A stretch of DNA of 64,000 bases from Thunnus maccoyii (taxonomy: Eukaryota > Chordata > Actinopteri > Scombriformes > Scombridae). Below are positions 12,101-25,200 of the stretch, in pieces. Location: NCBI RefSeq assembly GCF_910596095.1, contig NC_056550.1:8757501-8821500 (forward strand), read 5' to 3'. Position numbers and translations under genes: made by a program. A model generated the notes under the pieces. It was not told the origin of the DNA, did not search any database, and was given only the letters and a program-made list of their open reading frames with translations. The stretch's first letter is position 1; each line of letters begins with the position of its first letter.

Positions 12101-13510
12101 GAACAGTACTTGTACTTTATAGCACTCTTTCATTGCTGAAGGATTTCCATAAAATTCACACCTTTGAGTGTAGTGGCTGGTTAATTGATCAGTCAGTTGA
12201 CAGAAAACCAATCACCATCAATTTAAGAGATAAAAAAAAATGGCCTCTTACAATCTTGTATATGTCTCAAAAATAATAATGAATTAGGCTGAACACAAAA
12301 TATGCACACCGCAGACCTGTGAGAGCAGCAGGGCAGCAGCATGGCTATTGAGTTGGCTGAAGTTGTCCTGGTTGTAGTTCAATTCCTGGCCAGAGAGGGG
12401 CAGTGTCTCTCTGAGCACCGCTGAGCTCAACACCTGTAGCTGCTCCGAGGGTGACGAGAGGAGTGATGAAAGCCTCTTGTGAAGCTCTGAAGGCAACCTT
12501 TGGTTGATGGCAACAGAGGAGACATAAGACTGGGGCAGAGAGGATTTGCATAATAAATACTGCATATGGAATAGCTTGGAGCACAAACAGACAGGTAATC
12601 GTAATATTTATGATGATGATGATGATGTGATTTATGTAGAAAACACATGAGCAGAAGAAATTCAGAATTGTGGCTGTGATCTGTGTGGTCAGACATCACC
12701 ACTGACAGTAAAAGGGGTTTAGAGGAAAGAGATAAAGGCAGGAGCAGGGCGTGAAGAGGGAAGGAGGAGATGGAAGGAGTAAAGACAGGAAGGTGTGAAT
12801 GATTTAAGTTTGATATGTAGAGATTAAACACAGTGTGTATGGACAGTAGCTCATGTGGTGTGGGATGTGTGGGTTGGAGCTCTTACGTCCTGGTGTACTT
12901 GGTGGCAGAGAGGATGAGGTGCAGCCTCTGCAGGGAGTCGACAGTCTCATGACCGAGCTCCTTCCCCTGGAGCAACTTGACTAATCTGCTGTAAAACTTC
13001 TGCAGCTCAGACTCCTGAATCTCCCTGGAAATGACACACACCACATAGTCTCAACATGACTGACCCAATATTAACCGCTTCCATACTTGATCATTTATGT
13101 ATCCCTTTGGTTATTTACCGAGTAACAATTAACAAACACTTGCAACATTGCAGGTTACAGTCTCGAGAACGCAACGTTTACTCGTTTCTCTCTGTGTATG
13201 CTGTCATAAAATGACATTTTACAGAGTAAACACATTAGTAAGAACACAACAGGCATGATATTGAAACTGAAATCCTACCTGTGATAAAGGGCTGTGAAAG
13301 TAGCCCTTAAGTAAGATAAGTAACGACAGTAATGATAACATACAGCAAGGCTTTGAGACGCTACGTAGCTTTAGCCTAGTTAGCTTAGCTGTTGAAATAA
13401 CAGCGATATGTATTAAACCAGCTGAAGAGAAGTGATGAAGGTGGAAGTTCTCCTTGTATATTTGCTTACCTTGCTTGCTTAATTAAACTCTCTGAACCGT
13501 GAGAGTACAT
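6191..13510 (-). CDS. ap5z1: ap5z1, AP-5 complex subunit zeta-1 (complete, 17 coding exons)
   Basis: Exons in gene order: 13510-13470, 13024-12887, 12497-12317, 11952-11802, 11627-11515, 11405-11231, 9623-9483, 9328-9291, 8910-8748, 8596-8418, 8309-8167, 8062-7944, 7636-7509, 7293-7196, 7112-6980, 6747-6533, 6443-6191. They join in frame to 2409 nt, 802 residues; the human protein is 807. Landmarks shared with human AP5Z1: LDWLRYAS-like [81 protein letters not shown], and a C-terminal VLTPP..WHRDTN. The family's role is the large subunit of the AP-5 adaptor, which works with SPG11/SPG15 in retrieval from late endosomes and lysosomes (human disease locus SPG48). It is helical-repeat-like with no membrane segment. 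The start was chosen because [14 protein letters not shown] aligns with the human N terminus; A at -3 supports it. Confidence 0.96.
7746..7759 (+). repeat. SINE target-site duplication, left copy
   Basis: AAACTATTACAACA is repeated exactly at 7895-7908 and flanks the SINE. Confidence 0.9.
7760..7894 (+). mobile_element. short tRNA-derived SINE in ap5z1 intron 12
   Basis: The body starts GAGCACCCTGGTAGCTGAG (box A-like tRNA head), lacks a recognisable box B, then continues CTCTCTCCCC..CTGTCT..CAATAAAGGCAAAAATGCC and ends in an A-rich tail with AATAATCTT. It is flanked by identical 14-bp duplications (7746-7759 and 7895-7908). It resembles the tRNA-head SINEs common in perciform genomes, but the middle is deleted. 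It lies antisense to ap5z1, between exons 12 and 13. Confidence 0.88.
9624..11230 (-). other. ap5z1 intron 6, no recognised content
   Basis: This is the largest ap5z1 intron (1.6 kb). It is A+T-rich with a short CA run (about 10651-10663). No exon of the AP5Z1 protein is missing here, since the frame continues directly from exon 6 to exon 7. Confidence 0.6.
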
Positions 13511-13521
13511 TTTGAGAGCAT
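13483..13521 (-). promoter_or_regulatory. overlapping uORF at ap5z1 start
   Basis: An ATG 11 nt upstream of the ap5z1 start (13521-13519) opens a different frame and stops at TAA inside exon 1, 12 codons later. Ribosomes starting there would bypass the main start. Both ATGs lie in the same short leader. Confidence 0.6.
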
Positions 13522-13597
13522 TCCTCTGCTGCTAAAACACATCTATCTGCAGCGGAAGGTAAACAGTGCGGTCACTAATAAAGTCCTGACAGGAATC

Positions 13598-13612
13598 ACA
13601 TGACGTGACTTT
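13598..13612. promoter_or_regulatory. CRE/E-box-like motif near ap5z1 start
   Basis: The + strand TGACGTGA (13601-13608) has the ATF/CREB core TGACGT and differs by one base from the TFEB-type TCACGTGA. It lies about 90 bp upstream of the ap5z1 start codon, where a promoter is expected. It is a motif match only. Confidence 0.25.
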
Positions 13613-13619
13613 AGTTCCG

Positions 13620-15957
13620 CATTCAGCTTTCACTCAAACCCAACCAAAGATACATAAAAACCATAATCTCCACTTTGTGATAATATCAAGATAAATCACA
13701 AGTCAGAATGAATATATTATGTGATTGTTTACACAATCACTGTAACGTTAGTGTAACTTTTTAGTGTAACATTTCTACTTCTTTTTCTCCAACAGTTTCT
13801 TAGTCAATGTAGGTAAACTCTTGCATGTAAAAAAAACTGTTATGTAAATTATCCCCCAGGCTGCATTTTCTTCCTGCAGTACCATGAGGACCAAACAATA
13901 ACAGCAAACTGCATTAATGTAATTACTGACCTTCACTCACTACTCTTTACTCAACCATTTACGTGCATTTTGAGGACTTGCAATTTGCACTGTCACTTCC
14001 GTTCTTAATACATTATAGTTCTGCTGTCCTGCATTTCAGAAGGAAATAGCCTTTTTACTCACTGTTAACTCCAGTCTTATCTAATGTCTGCACTTTGTAC
14101 ATGTAAAAGTCCTACATTTAAAATTCTACTTGAATAGGCCTATAAGTACAGAACTACTATCAGGAAAATGTACCTAATGTACCTAAAGAATCAATATAAA
14201 AAGTAGCGGTTCTGTAGAAAACGGTGTGGCTGATGCATCAATGCATGGGCAGCATTTGTTTTAATCACTTTTATATGCAGGTAGGTAGTTTAGTCCAGTG
14301 GTTTGGGGTTGGGCCCCCTTCAAAGGGTCACAAGATAAATCTGATGGCTTGTGAGATGATTGATGGTGAAGGAAAGAAGAACAAAGTTCTGCTGCACAAA
14401 TTAGCATTCATATTTTGTATTTTTCTCTAATCTTTGTTGTCATTGTTTAATATTGGATAATTGTACCTCTTTGCACATGAAGTAGTTATTTAAGAGATGT
14501 TTAGAGGGGAAATCATAGATATCCTTTAATCTGTAATGTGACACGAAGCCCCAACTGTATACTACTGTTCTGTAACATGTCAGCAGTGGTGGAAAGTAAC
14601 TAAGTACATTTACTCAAGTACTGTATTTAAATACAAATTTGAGGTACTTGTACTTTACTTGAGTATTTACATTTTGTGCTACTATATGCCACTACATTAC
14701 ATTTCAGAGGGAAATATTGTACTTTTTCACCACTACATTTATTTGCCACTTAAAGTTACTTTTCTGATTAAGATTTTACATAAAACAAGACATTTTAATA
14801 TTCTAACTGTTGTTTCGGTTGTCTGCTCTTTTCTTTTCTTTTTGAAAACTTGCTCTGCACTTTTATTATTAGGCCTACAAAAAACATATGATACACTTAT
14901 ATAATATCATACAGTACTATACTATTAATCTACCCAAAGTATTTAAAATTGGCTCCACATTGATGAACTACAACATTAAAATGTTCTTACATGTATTTGT
15001 TAGTGATAAGAACAAACAACATAATATACTATAATAATATAACACTCAGCACAAGAGGCCAGTCTGCATAACGAGTACTTACTTTTGATACTTTAAATAC
15101 ATTTTGCTGATAATACTTTTGTATTCTTACTTAAATAACATTTTCAATTCAGGACATTTACTTATGAAGGAGTATTTTTAGACTGCAGTATTTATAATTT
15201 GACTTAAGTTAAGGATCGGAACTAACTTACCCTTTCCGCTACCGGAGGTCACAGGCACCGATTTAATCTTTAACAACCCTTTATATTTCATAAGCTTGTC
15301 GTATCCTATTCCTTTAATCTAAAATCTTTCTTTAAAGGAACTAACTTTATCTGCTACATACATGTAGCGGGGCAGAAGCATAAAGCGTCAGAATAAGGAA
15401 CTCAATTATACCTCATTACTTTAGTAAATACACTTAATTACGTTCCTACTGTAAACTTACACTACAGAGGGGTGGATTCACCTTCAGAGTGAATTCCATC
15501 TCATAAAAATGGATTGAACTGAATTAAAATTCCCTTTTTCTTTTGTGAAATTATCTTCTTTACTATCCTCTTTCTCTGAAAACTAGTGGCCTAATACTGG
15601 CATGCAGTAGATCTCTTTTTTGTGTATTATACTAGCATTGTAATGTATGTTGTTACATGGCTGTGATTCTTGATTTAGGTGCTGTCATGATATTTTTTGT
15701 TTGTTTGTTTGTTTGATTTTTTGTTCTGATTGGGGTTTTCTTTTTGTTGCAGATTTTTAATGTGTGTGTTTGTTTTGAAAATTAATGAAATATATACTCA
15801 TAAGACTGTATGAATACTGTAATATTTCCTAAAGTGACAGTACTTGATGTCAGTCGCAGAACAAAGTGAGACTGGTCACAGAAGCTGCGGGGTTGCGTCT
15901 TCCTCACCTTACTGCAGTCAACTTGTTATTTCCATCCGACCTCACACCGCCCGCCTC

Positions 15958-15960
<3 letters not shown>
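13620..15960. other. ap5z1-card11 intergenic region
   Basis: The two genes are divergent. I see no coding exon. Most of 14585-15225 is a dispersed repeat; the rest is A+T-rich with a GTTT run (15698-15713). Confidence 0.5.
14585..15225. repeat. dispersed perciform-type repeat
   Basis: It begins GTGGTGGAAAGTAACTAAGT and is full of AAGTAC, ACTCAAGTACT and TACTTTACTTGAGT words, with CACTACATTTCAGAGGGAAA inside. This is a high-copy repeat I recognise from perciform genomes. The expected matching right end is eroded. Related words occur at about 41310-42290. Confidence 0.45.

Positions 15961-15962
<2 letters not shown>

Positions 15963-16047
<85 letters not shown>
15963..16047. repeat. (TC)n microsatellite upstream of card11 exon 1
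   Basis: An uninterrupted TC run of about 85 bp, followed by further TC-rich sequence to about 16110. It sits directly before the candidate card11 first exon. Confidence 0.95.
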
Positions 16048-16052
<5 letters not shown>

Positions 16053-16099
16053 CCTCCCTCTCTCTGTCTGCATCTCCTCTCTCACTTTCTGCTTGCCTC

Positions 16100-16352
16100 T
16101 CTCTGCCTGTCTAACTTCATCTTAGGCAGTGAATCGGGGCCGCACAGCTCTCCATGCGCCCTTTTGGTTCTTCAAAACTCATCTCTCTCGTGGATAAATG
16201 GAGACAACCTGAGCCTTTGGGATTTTTGCTGAAACAGCCAGTTTCTTTATTTTAAAACATCAACAACAACAAAAACAGACGGGCTACCACGCCTATAGGC
16301 CAAGTTTGATTTTCCTCTCGACTCCTCGGACTACTTATCCGCCGCATCTCAG
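16100..16352 (+). promoter_or_regulatory. card11: card11 candidate non-coding first exon
   Basis: A G+C-richer stretch after the TC run ends in a good donor, CATCTCAG then gtaggc at 16353. The first card11 coding exon begins with 10 nt of leader after an acceptor at 22257-22258, so a non-coding upstream exon is required and this is the best candidate. The leader carries upstream ATGs at about 16154 and 16198; the second opens a four-codon ORF. The 5' edge is approximate. Confidence 0.5.
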
Positions 16353-19300
16353 GTAGGCAAAATAAATCATACTTGTCGTCTACAACTGTGAGTGTTGTTC
16401 CATTCAGAAATAAGGACATGTGTTAGAAAACATGCCGAACACGCTTGTGAACGTGTGTCAGTCTGAGTGGAAAAAACGAGAAGTCCTAGACATATCTGTA
16501 CACCTCATATCACCGCAGCCTTGTCACAACCGTCTCCTGTCATCTCCTGTGGTGTCATAGAAAAACAACCTGTCCAAACATAAGTCACTCATACTTTCAG
16601 GAGAGCTTTAATGAATGCATGTTTGTCTCTTAAAAGTTTCTCATATAACTTATTAATATAGTTTTCTCAGTTTCAGGATCTGATTCTGCAGATCAGTTTT
16701 GCACATAAGCTCTGTTTATCTGAGTGTTGTTCATTCTTCTTTTATCAGCAGATCATGTGGTTTATGACACTCTGTCTTTTCCTTTACTGACTTGGTTTGT
16801 TCATGAAGAACCGTTATTAGTCTTGGTAACTCAATAGTTTGACTTCTGTCATCATCGGGACTTTATCTGGCATTATTAAAAAATGTTTGGGATTCCAGTT
16901 GCAGGTGCAGAATACAATGAGATCCAGTGAGAAGGGATTAGGGAGATGCAGGGAGACAGAGATACACAGTTCATGCACACACTCACACCTTGCAACCTAT
17001 GTTGCTTTAACTTTTTAAACCTTAGAACCACCAAACGCTCCATAGTTAGACAAAATTCAGCAATGCAACTTCTAAACATCGTCCTTGTTAGACCAGAAAA
17101 ACCCATCAGAATTTGATTATTTTGGTCAAAATGCCTAATTCTTTGTAAGATATTGAAAGTAAAATATAAGATGAATCATTATAAGTGTCCATTGCTGACT
17201 ATGCCCTTCTTTTTTTAAATTATGCAAATTCTACAAACTGCACATGTTTTCCTTTAGAAGAGCAAGAGCTGGCTCACCCTCACTCCTCCTCTGTGTCTCT
17301 ATGCCCTCTATCTCCGCGGTCAGAGCCCACATATCAAATTGCTATAGGCTTCAGCTATTCTGCTGGACAATGGGAGCCTTTATGATGGTTTGTACACCTG
17401 AACCAATTATATCTGACCATCAGCTAGCTGCCAAGCCAATCCCAGTCCAGCACTCTAAATCTAAGCCTAGACAGAGCCCCTCTGCTGTAGGGTCTTTGAG
17501 CCTCATCTCAAAATATAATATGAATTGTGATCGGTTAGCTCTTATTGGCCTTTTTCACAGCACATTGTAGGAAAAGCATAGGTGCTACTAATAGCATGCA
17601 CACTATCAGGATCTTGAGAGTGAAGCAGCTAAATGGGAGTTAGACATCATTAATTTTATGATTTACACCTGTGCTTTTCCCACTGTTACATCTGTTACAT
17701 GTCTAAGTGTCTTCCACTCCAACATGTGCTAGCAGATAGTACAAACTGTATGTGCTGTACAATGGAAATCAAAACTAGTACACTATTTGATATTGTCTTA
17801 TTTACTGATGATTTGGTCACAGCCCACGGGTCAGTGGCACACTGACTCCATTTACATGGTAATGGATGGTTTGTTCACCCTGACACTAATTCTGAGAGCG
17901 ATATGTGCAGACCATAGTTGTGGTTGGCTGAGAGTGTAATAAATCTGGGTCACAGTACACTGTTTGTGAGGCAAGTTTAATGTTTGGCATTGTTGTTTGT
18001 GTGAAAACAAACTGGAAATTACTGATATGTATCTTAACTCCACACAGACACTTTGGTTGTTTTGTACAGTATTTAATTTTTAGTATTTATCACATAAATA
18101 AAGTGATCACAAACAACTTGAGTTGCACAGAGTCTGTTTAGTCTAAATGAAAATAATAGGAAATAATATCAGCATAATGCAAAATCAAAGGAAATCAATT
18201 TCCATTTCCACTAAAGTAGTGGAAGTTATGCTTTTGTGGCAGCAAAAATAATACAATTGTGGAAACAGAAACAAAAAATGTAAAAAAAAAAAAAAAAGAA
18301 AAGAAAAAAGAAGTTAAAATCAATAAAATGATGGAGTAGAATATAAATAATGTGTAGTGTTTGTAGTTTGTGAGAATGATACATGTGAAAGAGTATGGTT
18401 GTTATAACAGCTACAGATGCAGCAGCAGTGCTGGCAGATCATCATATCACACAGCTGTTTACTGTCATGCATCTGATGATGATCTTTCAAAATGCAATAA
18501 ATCCATGTTAGAGTTATTTTTTAAACCTGGGTCTTATCATAAATAAATCAAATAGCTACATGGTGGAATTTTTAGGAAAAGAAAAAAACCTACATATTTT
18601 TCTTCTAGCTCACAGTTTATACTTAGAGTTGTGTCACCTGGATTTATAGACTTCCACATGTTTCCATACACTTGCATGTTGTGTTTGTCCAGCAACACTC
18701 ACAGTGGGTTTTTTTCTGGTAATTCTGCCTCTTGAATTCAAAGGGTTAATCTCAGCAATCATTAATTCTCAGGTCATGAAATACTGTTATGCACAGATTA
18801 CATGTTGGACTTGTGCTTATGCTTGTTTTACAGAAAGAATGTTTGTAGGAGTATTTTCTTATTTCCAGAGTGTAGTTGCAATAAACTGATGTAGGGAAAC
18901 CAGAAAAAATAAAATTCCAATATAACTTTTCATTACATTTTCGAAACAGTTTGGCCTGAGGTAATGTAGCATGGTGATTTGCTGGATAGGTGATGCACGT
19001 TTTAAAATCAGTCACCATTTTCAGAACACTGCTTTCACACACAGATAGCATTTGAATTTCTTTATACTCAGCCTGATACCTGATATCTGATATCCTGTGC
19101 TGTTAGCTCCTGCCTACTGACACCGAAAACTTGACACCCTATTGGTTGACAATGTGCTTGCTGTAAATGTTCAGCGCTAACGTTATGCAAATGAAATCAT
19201 TGAAGCAAATTTAATTTATTACATGTTTGAATGTGATGTATGACAAAATTAAATGTGAAATTTCATATTCTCCTTTCCATTTAAAAAATGTACAGTGAAA

Positions 19301-20667
19301 ACTCCACATTTAGCACTGAAAAATGCAAATGCAGGCCCCATAGCACATTCAGTTTCATTTTGAATGTCATGCTTTACAGAACAATGCAAATGATACATAT
19401 ACTGTATATGGAGTTTTTACAGTGATTTAATTAAGCCAGTAATGATTCTTTTTCAAATTGATTATTATTAATACATTAAGCCAATTTGCATTATGCATGT
19501 ACATCATGCACACATGTAACATGTGAAATAAAACATTGCTTCTTTTTTCTTAGTATAGATACTGAACAGCAAATAGTCTGGTGTGATTTCTCCTAAATGG
19601 AAATACACTGTCAAATAGCAGAATAACTGAATATGTCTATAAAGTACTTATGTTATCAGTAGTAGCCCACTGATGAAGACATAAAGAGAGAGCAAGGCAG
19701 TGGTAAACAGTTCAAATACTGAGCAGGGTGTGAGAAAATAATGGAAAGAACCACGCTGCTCAGTGCATCACAGTGCTTTTAATGCACAAGTCCTGCAAGA
19801 CAATATGTCGCTGTGTTTGCGTGTCTGCCTTGTTTAAGTGTGTTAGTTGTGGTGAAAAAAGGGAAAATGCAAGGTTCAGTCTGGGGAAACACATACTCAC
19901 TATTAAAAAATCCACTCATCTCCTCTGACCACAATAGTGTAAAAAAAAAGACGACTGAGAGGACGAAAAGAGAATAAAGGAAGACAGCTACTACTCACAT
20001 CTGGTGTGAAAAGGAGGAAGCAAGGATGAGGCTTCTCGGAAATGAACTCCAAATAAGAGAAGAGAAAAGAGGAAACATGTATGTGGTTATTGCAAGGGTC
20101 TGTGTGTGTGCGTGCGTGTGTTTGAACGTGTGTCTGCATGCTTTGTGTACCTCTGCATAAGCATGGGTGTGTGTTGGACTGAGTGCTTGTGGTTTCATCA
20201 TCTGCTGCGACTGTGGCAGCGCACACACAAATAATACCTTCAAGTGTTGATAAGGTGTGATATTTCTGTCTCAGACTGCATTTGAAAAGTAGCTTATCAT
20301 TGATATGGTTCACTGACTTTCTGAGTGTGCAAATATCTGAAAAAGTCAAACATATAGAGGAAGTCACTAAGGGAGGTAGTCACGTTGAACTTTCAGGCAA
20401 TCTGATGTTGTTCGTGCATCGTTTACCTATATTTTACCATTATATGTCTGTGTGCGTCTGCAGTACAAAAGTACAAGATGAAATTTTAACATGCACCACG
20501 CAGATGACAGTTGTATGCAAAGGTGTGTGTGTGATTGTGTGTGTTTACATGATTAATGGCATCAGATAGAACTGATTTGCCTAACTGTGGGCTACGAGTC
20601 ACAAAGCAGGATTATAGGATAACACCCACAAGCCAGAGAGCATGCAAATGCCAGAGATGCACAGACA

Positions 20668-20736
20668 GTGTGTGTGTGTGTATGTATGTGTGTGTGTGTG
20701 TGTGTGTGCGTGTGTGTGAGAGAGAGAGAGAGAGAG
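20668..20736. repeat. (GT)n(GA)n compound microsatellite
   Basis: A GT run with a few TATG interruptions passes directly into a GA run. Confidence 0.9.
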
Positions 20737-21427
20737 TGAAATGAAGGAGAGGAAATCAAGTGGGAGTAAGAGGAAGATAAAGAGAGTAGAAATATGTCTC
20801 TGGAAAAGTAAAAAAAGAAAAGACAGGAGAGAGAAATGGAAAGATGTCAGTTGGTTGAAGTTTATGTGTTTATAAGGGAAACAGATGAAAGTGTGGGAAC
20901 AAAATGGGCAAAGTCTCATTTGTTGAAACTACACTTCATGAAGCCTTGCATGGTTACTATGCAGATATGAATCAATTATCATATTATAGGATGTTTATCA
21001 GTTATAGATAAAAGACATTGTGTTATAACATTTGCTACTTTCCAAAGCACATCAGCCAAGTTATGTGGTTACCTCTGCCATCAGAGATCATAATGTTTAT
21101 AGTGATCATGTTCTATTGTTTATTCAGTGTAGTCATTCATTTAGTCCCACTTCATATATATTCATATTCAGGGAGTGTATCCCGATAGCTGGAAGGCAAG
21201 ATCCTACATTATGACAGATTGGCAGTCCATCAAAAGCTCTATTCATCCACTCCTATTTGACTCTTTTTTATGGATTCATGCCTGCAGTGTAACGATGATA
21301 ACATTTGCAGGTGTTCATTTGTGTTCTTTGGACTTGTAGTATATATGTACTATGCATTGTTGGTCTTGATACTCAGAGTAAATTTAAATTTAACTAAGTA
21401 AAGAAACAAGACTAAGAGTTTACTGCC

Positions 21428-21885
21428 ATGCTAGCAGCTTATAGGCACAGTGGTGCTTTGAGCTAAATGCTAATGTGAGTATGCTAACATGCTCACATGC
21501 TGATGTCAGCATGCTAGCATTAGCACTAAATACAAAGTACAACTAAGGCTGAAGGGAATGTGCCTTAGTTTTGTAAGTATTTAACCAAAGTATTGGACAA
21601 ATCAAAAACAATTGATCTAATCATGGCACTAGATGAAAAGTTAACCATTACAATTCATTTTGATGGGACCATGAATGTCTGTACTCAAAAACACAAATGT
21701 CAATCCCCTGGTGGCACTAGAGGAAAAGTCATCAGGATACATCTTCTGGGAACAAACAATGTCTAATTTCATGGCAATCCATCCAATTAGTTGTTTAAAT
21801 ATTTCAGTCTGGACCAAAGTGGTGTACCAACAGACCCACAGACTGATATTGCCATTCTTGAAGCCACACTAGCATGGCTAAAAAA
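21428..21885. repeat. dispersed repeat, copy A
   Basis: It shares with 58495-59300 the GCTAACATGCT-rich block, GACCATGAATGT, GCAATCCATCCAAT and ATTTCAGTCTGGACCAAA, and both end in CTAGCATGGCTAAAA. It is non-coding and recognisable as a repeat from these two copies alone. Confidence 0.75.
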
Positions 21886-22268
21886 GGACAGATATGTCAG
21901 TGTTTCTGTAGCCTTTTTTTGGTGTATCTTTTTTAGTCTTGCACTAAGAAAGAACTAAGAAAGCATGACGTCAGCTTGTTGTTCCTGTGTACCCAAAAGA
22001 AATGACCTCATTACCTTTTTGTTCATTCATTCTTTCGAAACACCATTTTGTGCAGTTTTTTGAATGCATTGCAGCCCTGTGAGATTCTGAGTAAAAGGCA
22101 TTGTCATAGACAGACACACACATATGTCATAGTGCTCATCTCCTTTGCAGTGAGCATCTCTTTGATTCAGTTGTGGATGCAAAATTATAAACAAAATAAA
22201 CATATTGATTAATTGTAGTACACAGCCAATAGTGTTTGTTGGTTTTGCTACTTATCAGGGTGTATGAG

Positions 22269-25200
22269 ATGGAAAACGGGACATCTGGGACGTGTGACGA
22301 TGTGGAGGCGCTGTGGGAGAAGGTGGAATGCAAACGCTACGATCTGTGTCGCATCATCTCCCCGTCAAAGCTCACCCCCTACCTCCGCCAGTGCAAAGTC
22401 CTGGATGAACAGGATGAGGATGAGATTCTCAACTCAATGCTTCTGGTGTCAAAGGCAAATCGCACAAGTAGGTCGAAGGATGTGTGTGTGTGTTTGCATT
22501 TTCTTTGATGTATTATTCAGGCAAGAGTATTGATACAGAAACTTTGTTCCTCTTTACCTGTGATTATACTGTGAAAGATGATCAAGGAAATCCATAAAAC
22601 GTAGGTGCTTTCAAGTTTTTGTGAAATTAATGTGAAGTACGTTAATCAATCTTCTATCAGGCCGTCTACTTGACATCCTCCACACTAAAGGAGAGCGAGG
22701 GTATGTGGTGTTTCTGGAGAGTCTGGAGTTTTACTACCCTGACCTCTACAAGCAGGTCACAGGGAAAGATCCCACACGGCGCTTCTCCACCATCGTAGGT
22801 AAGACACACACCTTCTGGATGCAGACAATATACTGTATTACTAACATGAAGCAATTGATACTTAAAGATCCCCTCCAAACATGTTGGAAGATGTATATAA
22901 AACATTCTACTTGAATAATATTTGCGTCTGATATGGTTTTTCTGATATGGAATCTATAAATATGCAAATATTGTTCATTTTGAAAGTTTAACAGCAGGAC
23001 ACAAGATGTGTCCTACTTAACTGTAAAGTCAATTCTGAGTGTTTGTGCACTGGAGGCTTCAAGTTACCACATCACACTTGTGTAGGTTGAAAACTGGACC
23101 ACAATTGGCTCCAAACTAGTTGTGAGCAAAGCATGCTTGTAGGCCAACCACTTAAACTCAGATTTTTAATGAGCACTGAGAAACTTTCCACTTTCATCAG
23201 ATGAATGTGAAAACAGCCTTCAAGTGTCAAACTCCACACATGCATCATTCTGCACAGTGAAGATCAAACTTCCAACTGCAAGAACAAGAAGAAAAACATA
23301 TTTTTGAGTGGAGGGGGACTTTAATGTCTTTATGTCTGCAAAAAGAGAAGAAAAGATTTCATCATTATATGGATACTTTACCACTTTTAATGAAAAGTAA
23401 CTTCAGTTATTGAACAATTATATGAAAATACATTTAAAAAAACCCACTTTAATTGTCATTTGTGTAGCTGGTTTTGAAACTCTATTCAGGGTGGAACAGT
23501 ATGTAACACTATGTTTCAAAGATCCTGTTCTTCTGGATTAGATAGCAGTCTGAGATTTATGTGTTTTAGCTTAGAGTACAACCCTTCTGTGGTATTTTAT
23601 GTTTTATATAGAGTATGTAGCATATTATATATAGTATAAATACTATATATATATTATACTATGTGATATGCCTCCCTTCTCTCCTCTCTGTTTCCTCACT
23701 TCAGTAGAGGAGGGTCACGAGGGTCTGACGCAGTTCCTAATGAACGAAGTGGTGAAGCTGCAGCAGCAGTCCAAAGTCAAGACCCTGCAGCAAGTTGAGC
23801 TCAGCAGGAAGAACAACACACTGGAGGACGAGCAAAAGAAGTTAAAACTGGCCAACCAGGAACTTCAGGCCTTCCAACAGAGTAAAAATACATATTATCA
23901 TTAGTTATACAGATATTTTCTGATCATGACGTGTAAGCTCCTCTCCATCTGTGTTTCTCCACTAAGTTCCATTTATTAGAGAAGACTTAAAATGGTGAAA
24001 TCGATAATAATAAATGCGTAGTGTCTCAAATTTCTAAACATCAAATTCTAATCAAAAACTTTCCGCTATGCAGTGAAACTGCTATCCCACCACACATACT
24101 TGGTTTACCTTGCTTGGTGCACCACAGTTGAGTCTAATAAGGCCAAGTTGCAGGTCACATTGTTTGCCAAAGCCTATTCATGAAACTAGGACGCTGTGGT
24201 ATTTGTTATCATGTCCTGTGTAGTTAAATACTGCAGGTGGCACACAAAGCACAACCACGTTCAAACAAATGCTAAAAATAATTTCTCTGATGGCCTTTCA
24301 CTGTACACTCAAATGCAGAAGTCATATTAGTTGGCATGTCACTTTATTGCAGATTTCCTGTGTAAATGAAATGTGAAATGTGAAAAATTGTGTAATCCTA
24401 AAACCAAATCGGTTCCTCCTGCAAATTTCAACTAAGGATGACTAAATATATATTATGTTATGACGTGGTTCATGAAATAACAGCTGATGCACAGCCATTT
24501 AATAAATTAATAAAGGCTTGAAATAATAGTATAGTTTGTAGGTTTACTAATACTTGTGTGCAGTGCGTGTTTCTCTAGTGTTTCCATTTTTTGTGATACT
24601 ATCCTCTGGATAAATATCTCTTACTCTGCTAAGATTCTTTTCATATAAAAGAAGCACACAGCTGCAGAATGAAATTAGAAAAATACCATGAAATTCAAAA
24701 GTTTAAAAGATTGAGATAGAACTACTTTGAAATCGTTTGTATTTTAACCCAACTGAGTTTTATTTTTTTATTGATCATGAATGTGAAGTTTCCTGAAATT
24801 GCTTAACAGTGATGTTAATGAGCTGAAAAGCAGAACAAGTAGAGTTAAGAAATAAGATAATACATCGAAAACTTAAACAACCCCACAAATAACACTTAAG
24901 ATACTTTTCCTATTAAATTGTAAGTTTGTACATCATAACTTTATGTCAATACATAGATTATATATATATACATACAATGTGTGAAAACTTACAGTTCTCA
25001 ATATGTTTTCTTTCTTTTTTTCATTTTAAAAGTAAGCATAACATTCTTATACATTTTTCAGTTGCTGCTAAAACTGACATGAACAGTCCTGGACATGTTT
25101 GTAAAACAGGACAACACTGATCACGTACATGAAATATGCTTGGTTCTCCAGGGTACAACAAATTGAGAGAAGAGAGAAACACCTACAGCGATGAGCTGCT

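Larger units (their letters stand above)
16353..22258 (+). other. card11 intron 1
   Basis: A 5.9-kb intron if the first exon is correct. It holds an A run (about 18281-18297), TG-rich and GT/GA microsatellites near 20.1 and 20.7 kb, and a dispersed repeat at about 21428-21885. I see no coding exon; the open frames here lack any recognisable protein. Confidence 0.5.

Noticed and set aside
15844-16125. Open frames rich in Ser-Leu repeats
   Set aside because: They are translations of the (TC)n microsatellite and have no other protein-like content.
17244-17570. 108-codon + frame in card11 intron 1
   Set aside because: No similarity to the CARD11 N terminus or to any family I recognise, and no matching splice sites.
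22264-22533. Alternative card11 start and 89-codon frame
   Set aside because: The ATG at 22264 is in a frame without CARD similarity and has T at -3; the frame from 22269 gives the CARD sequence and a better start context.
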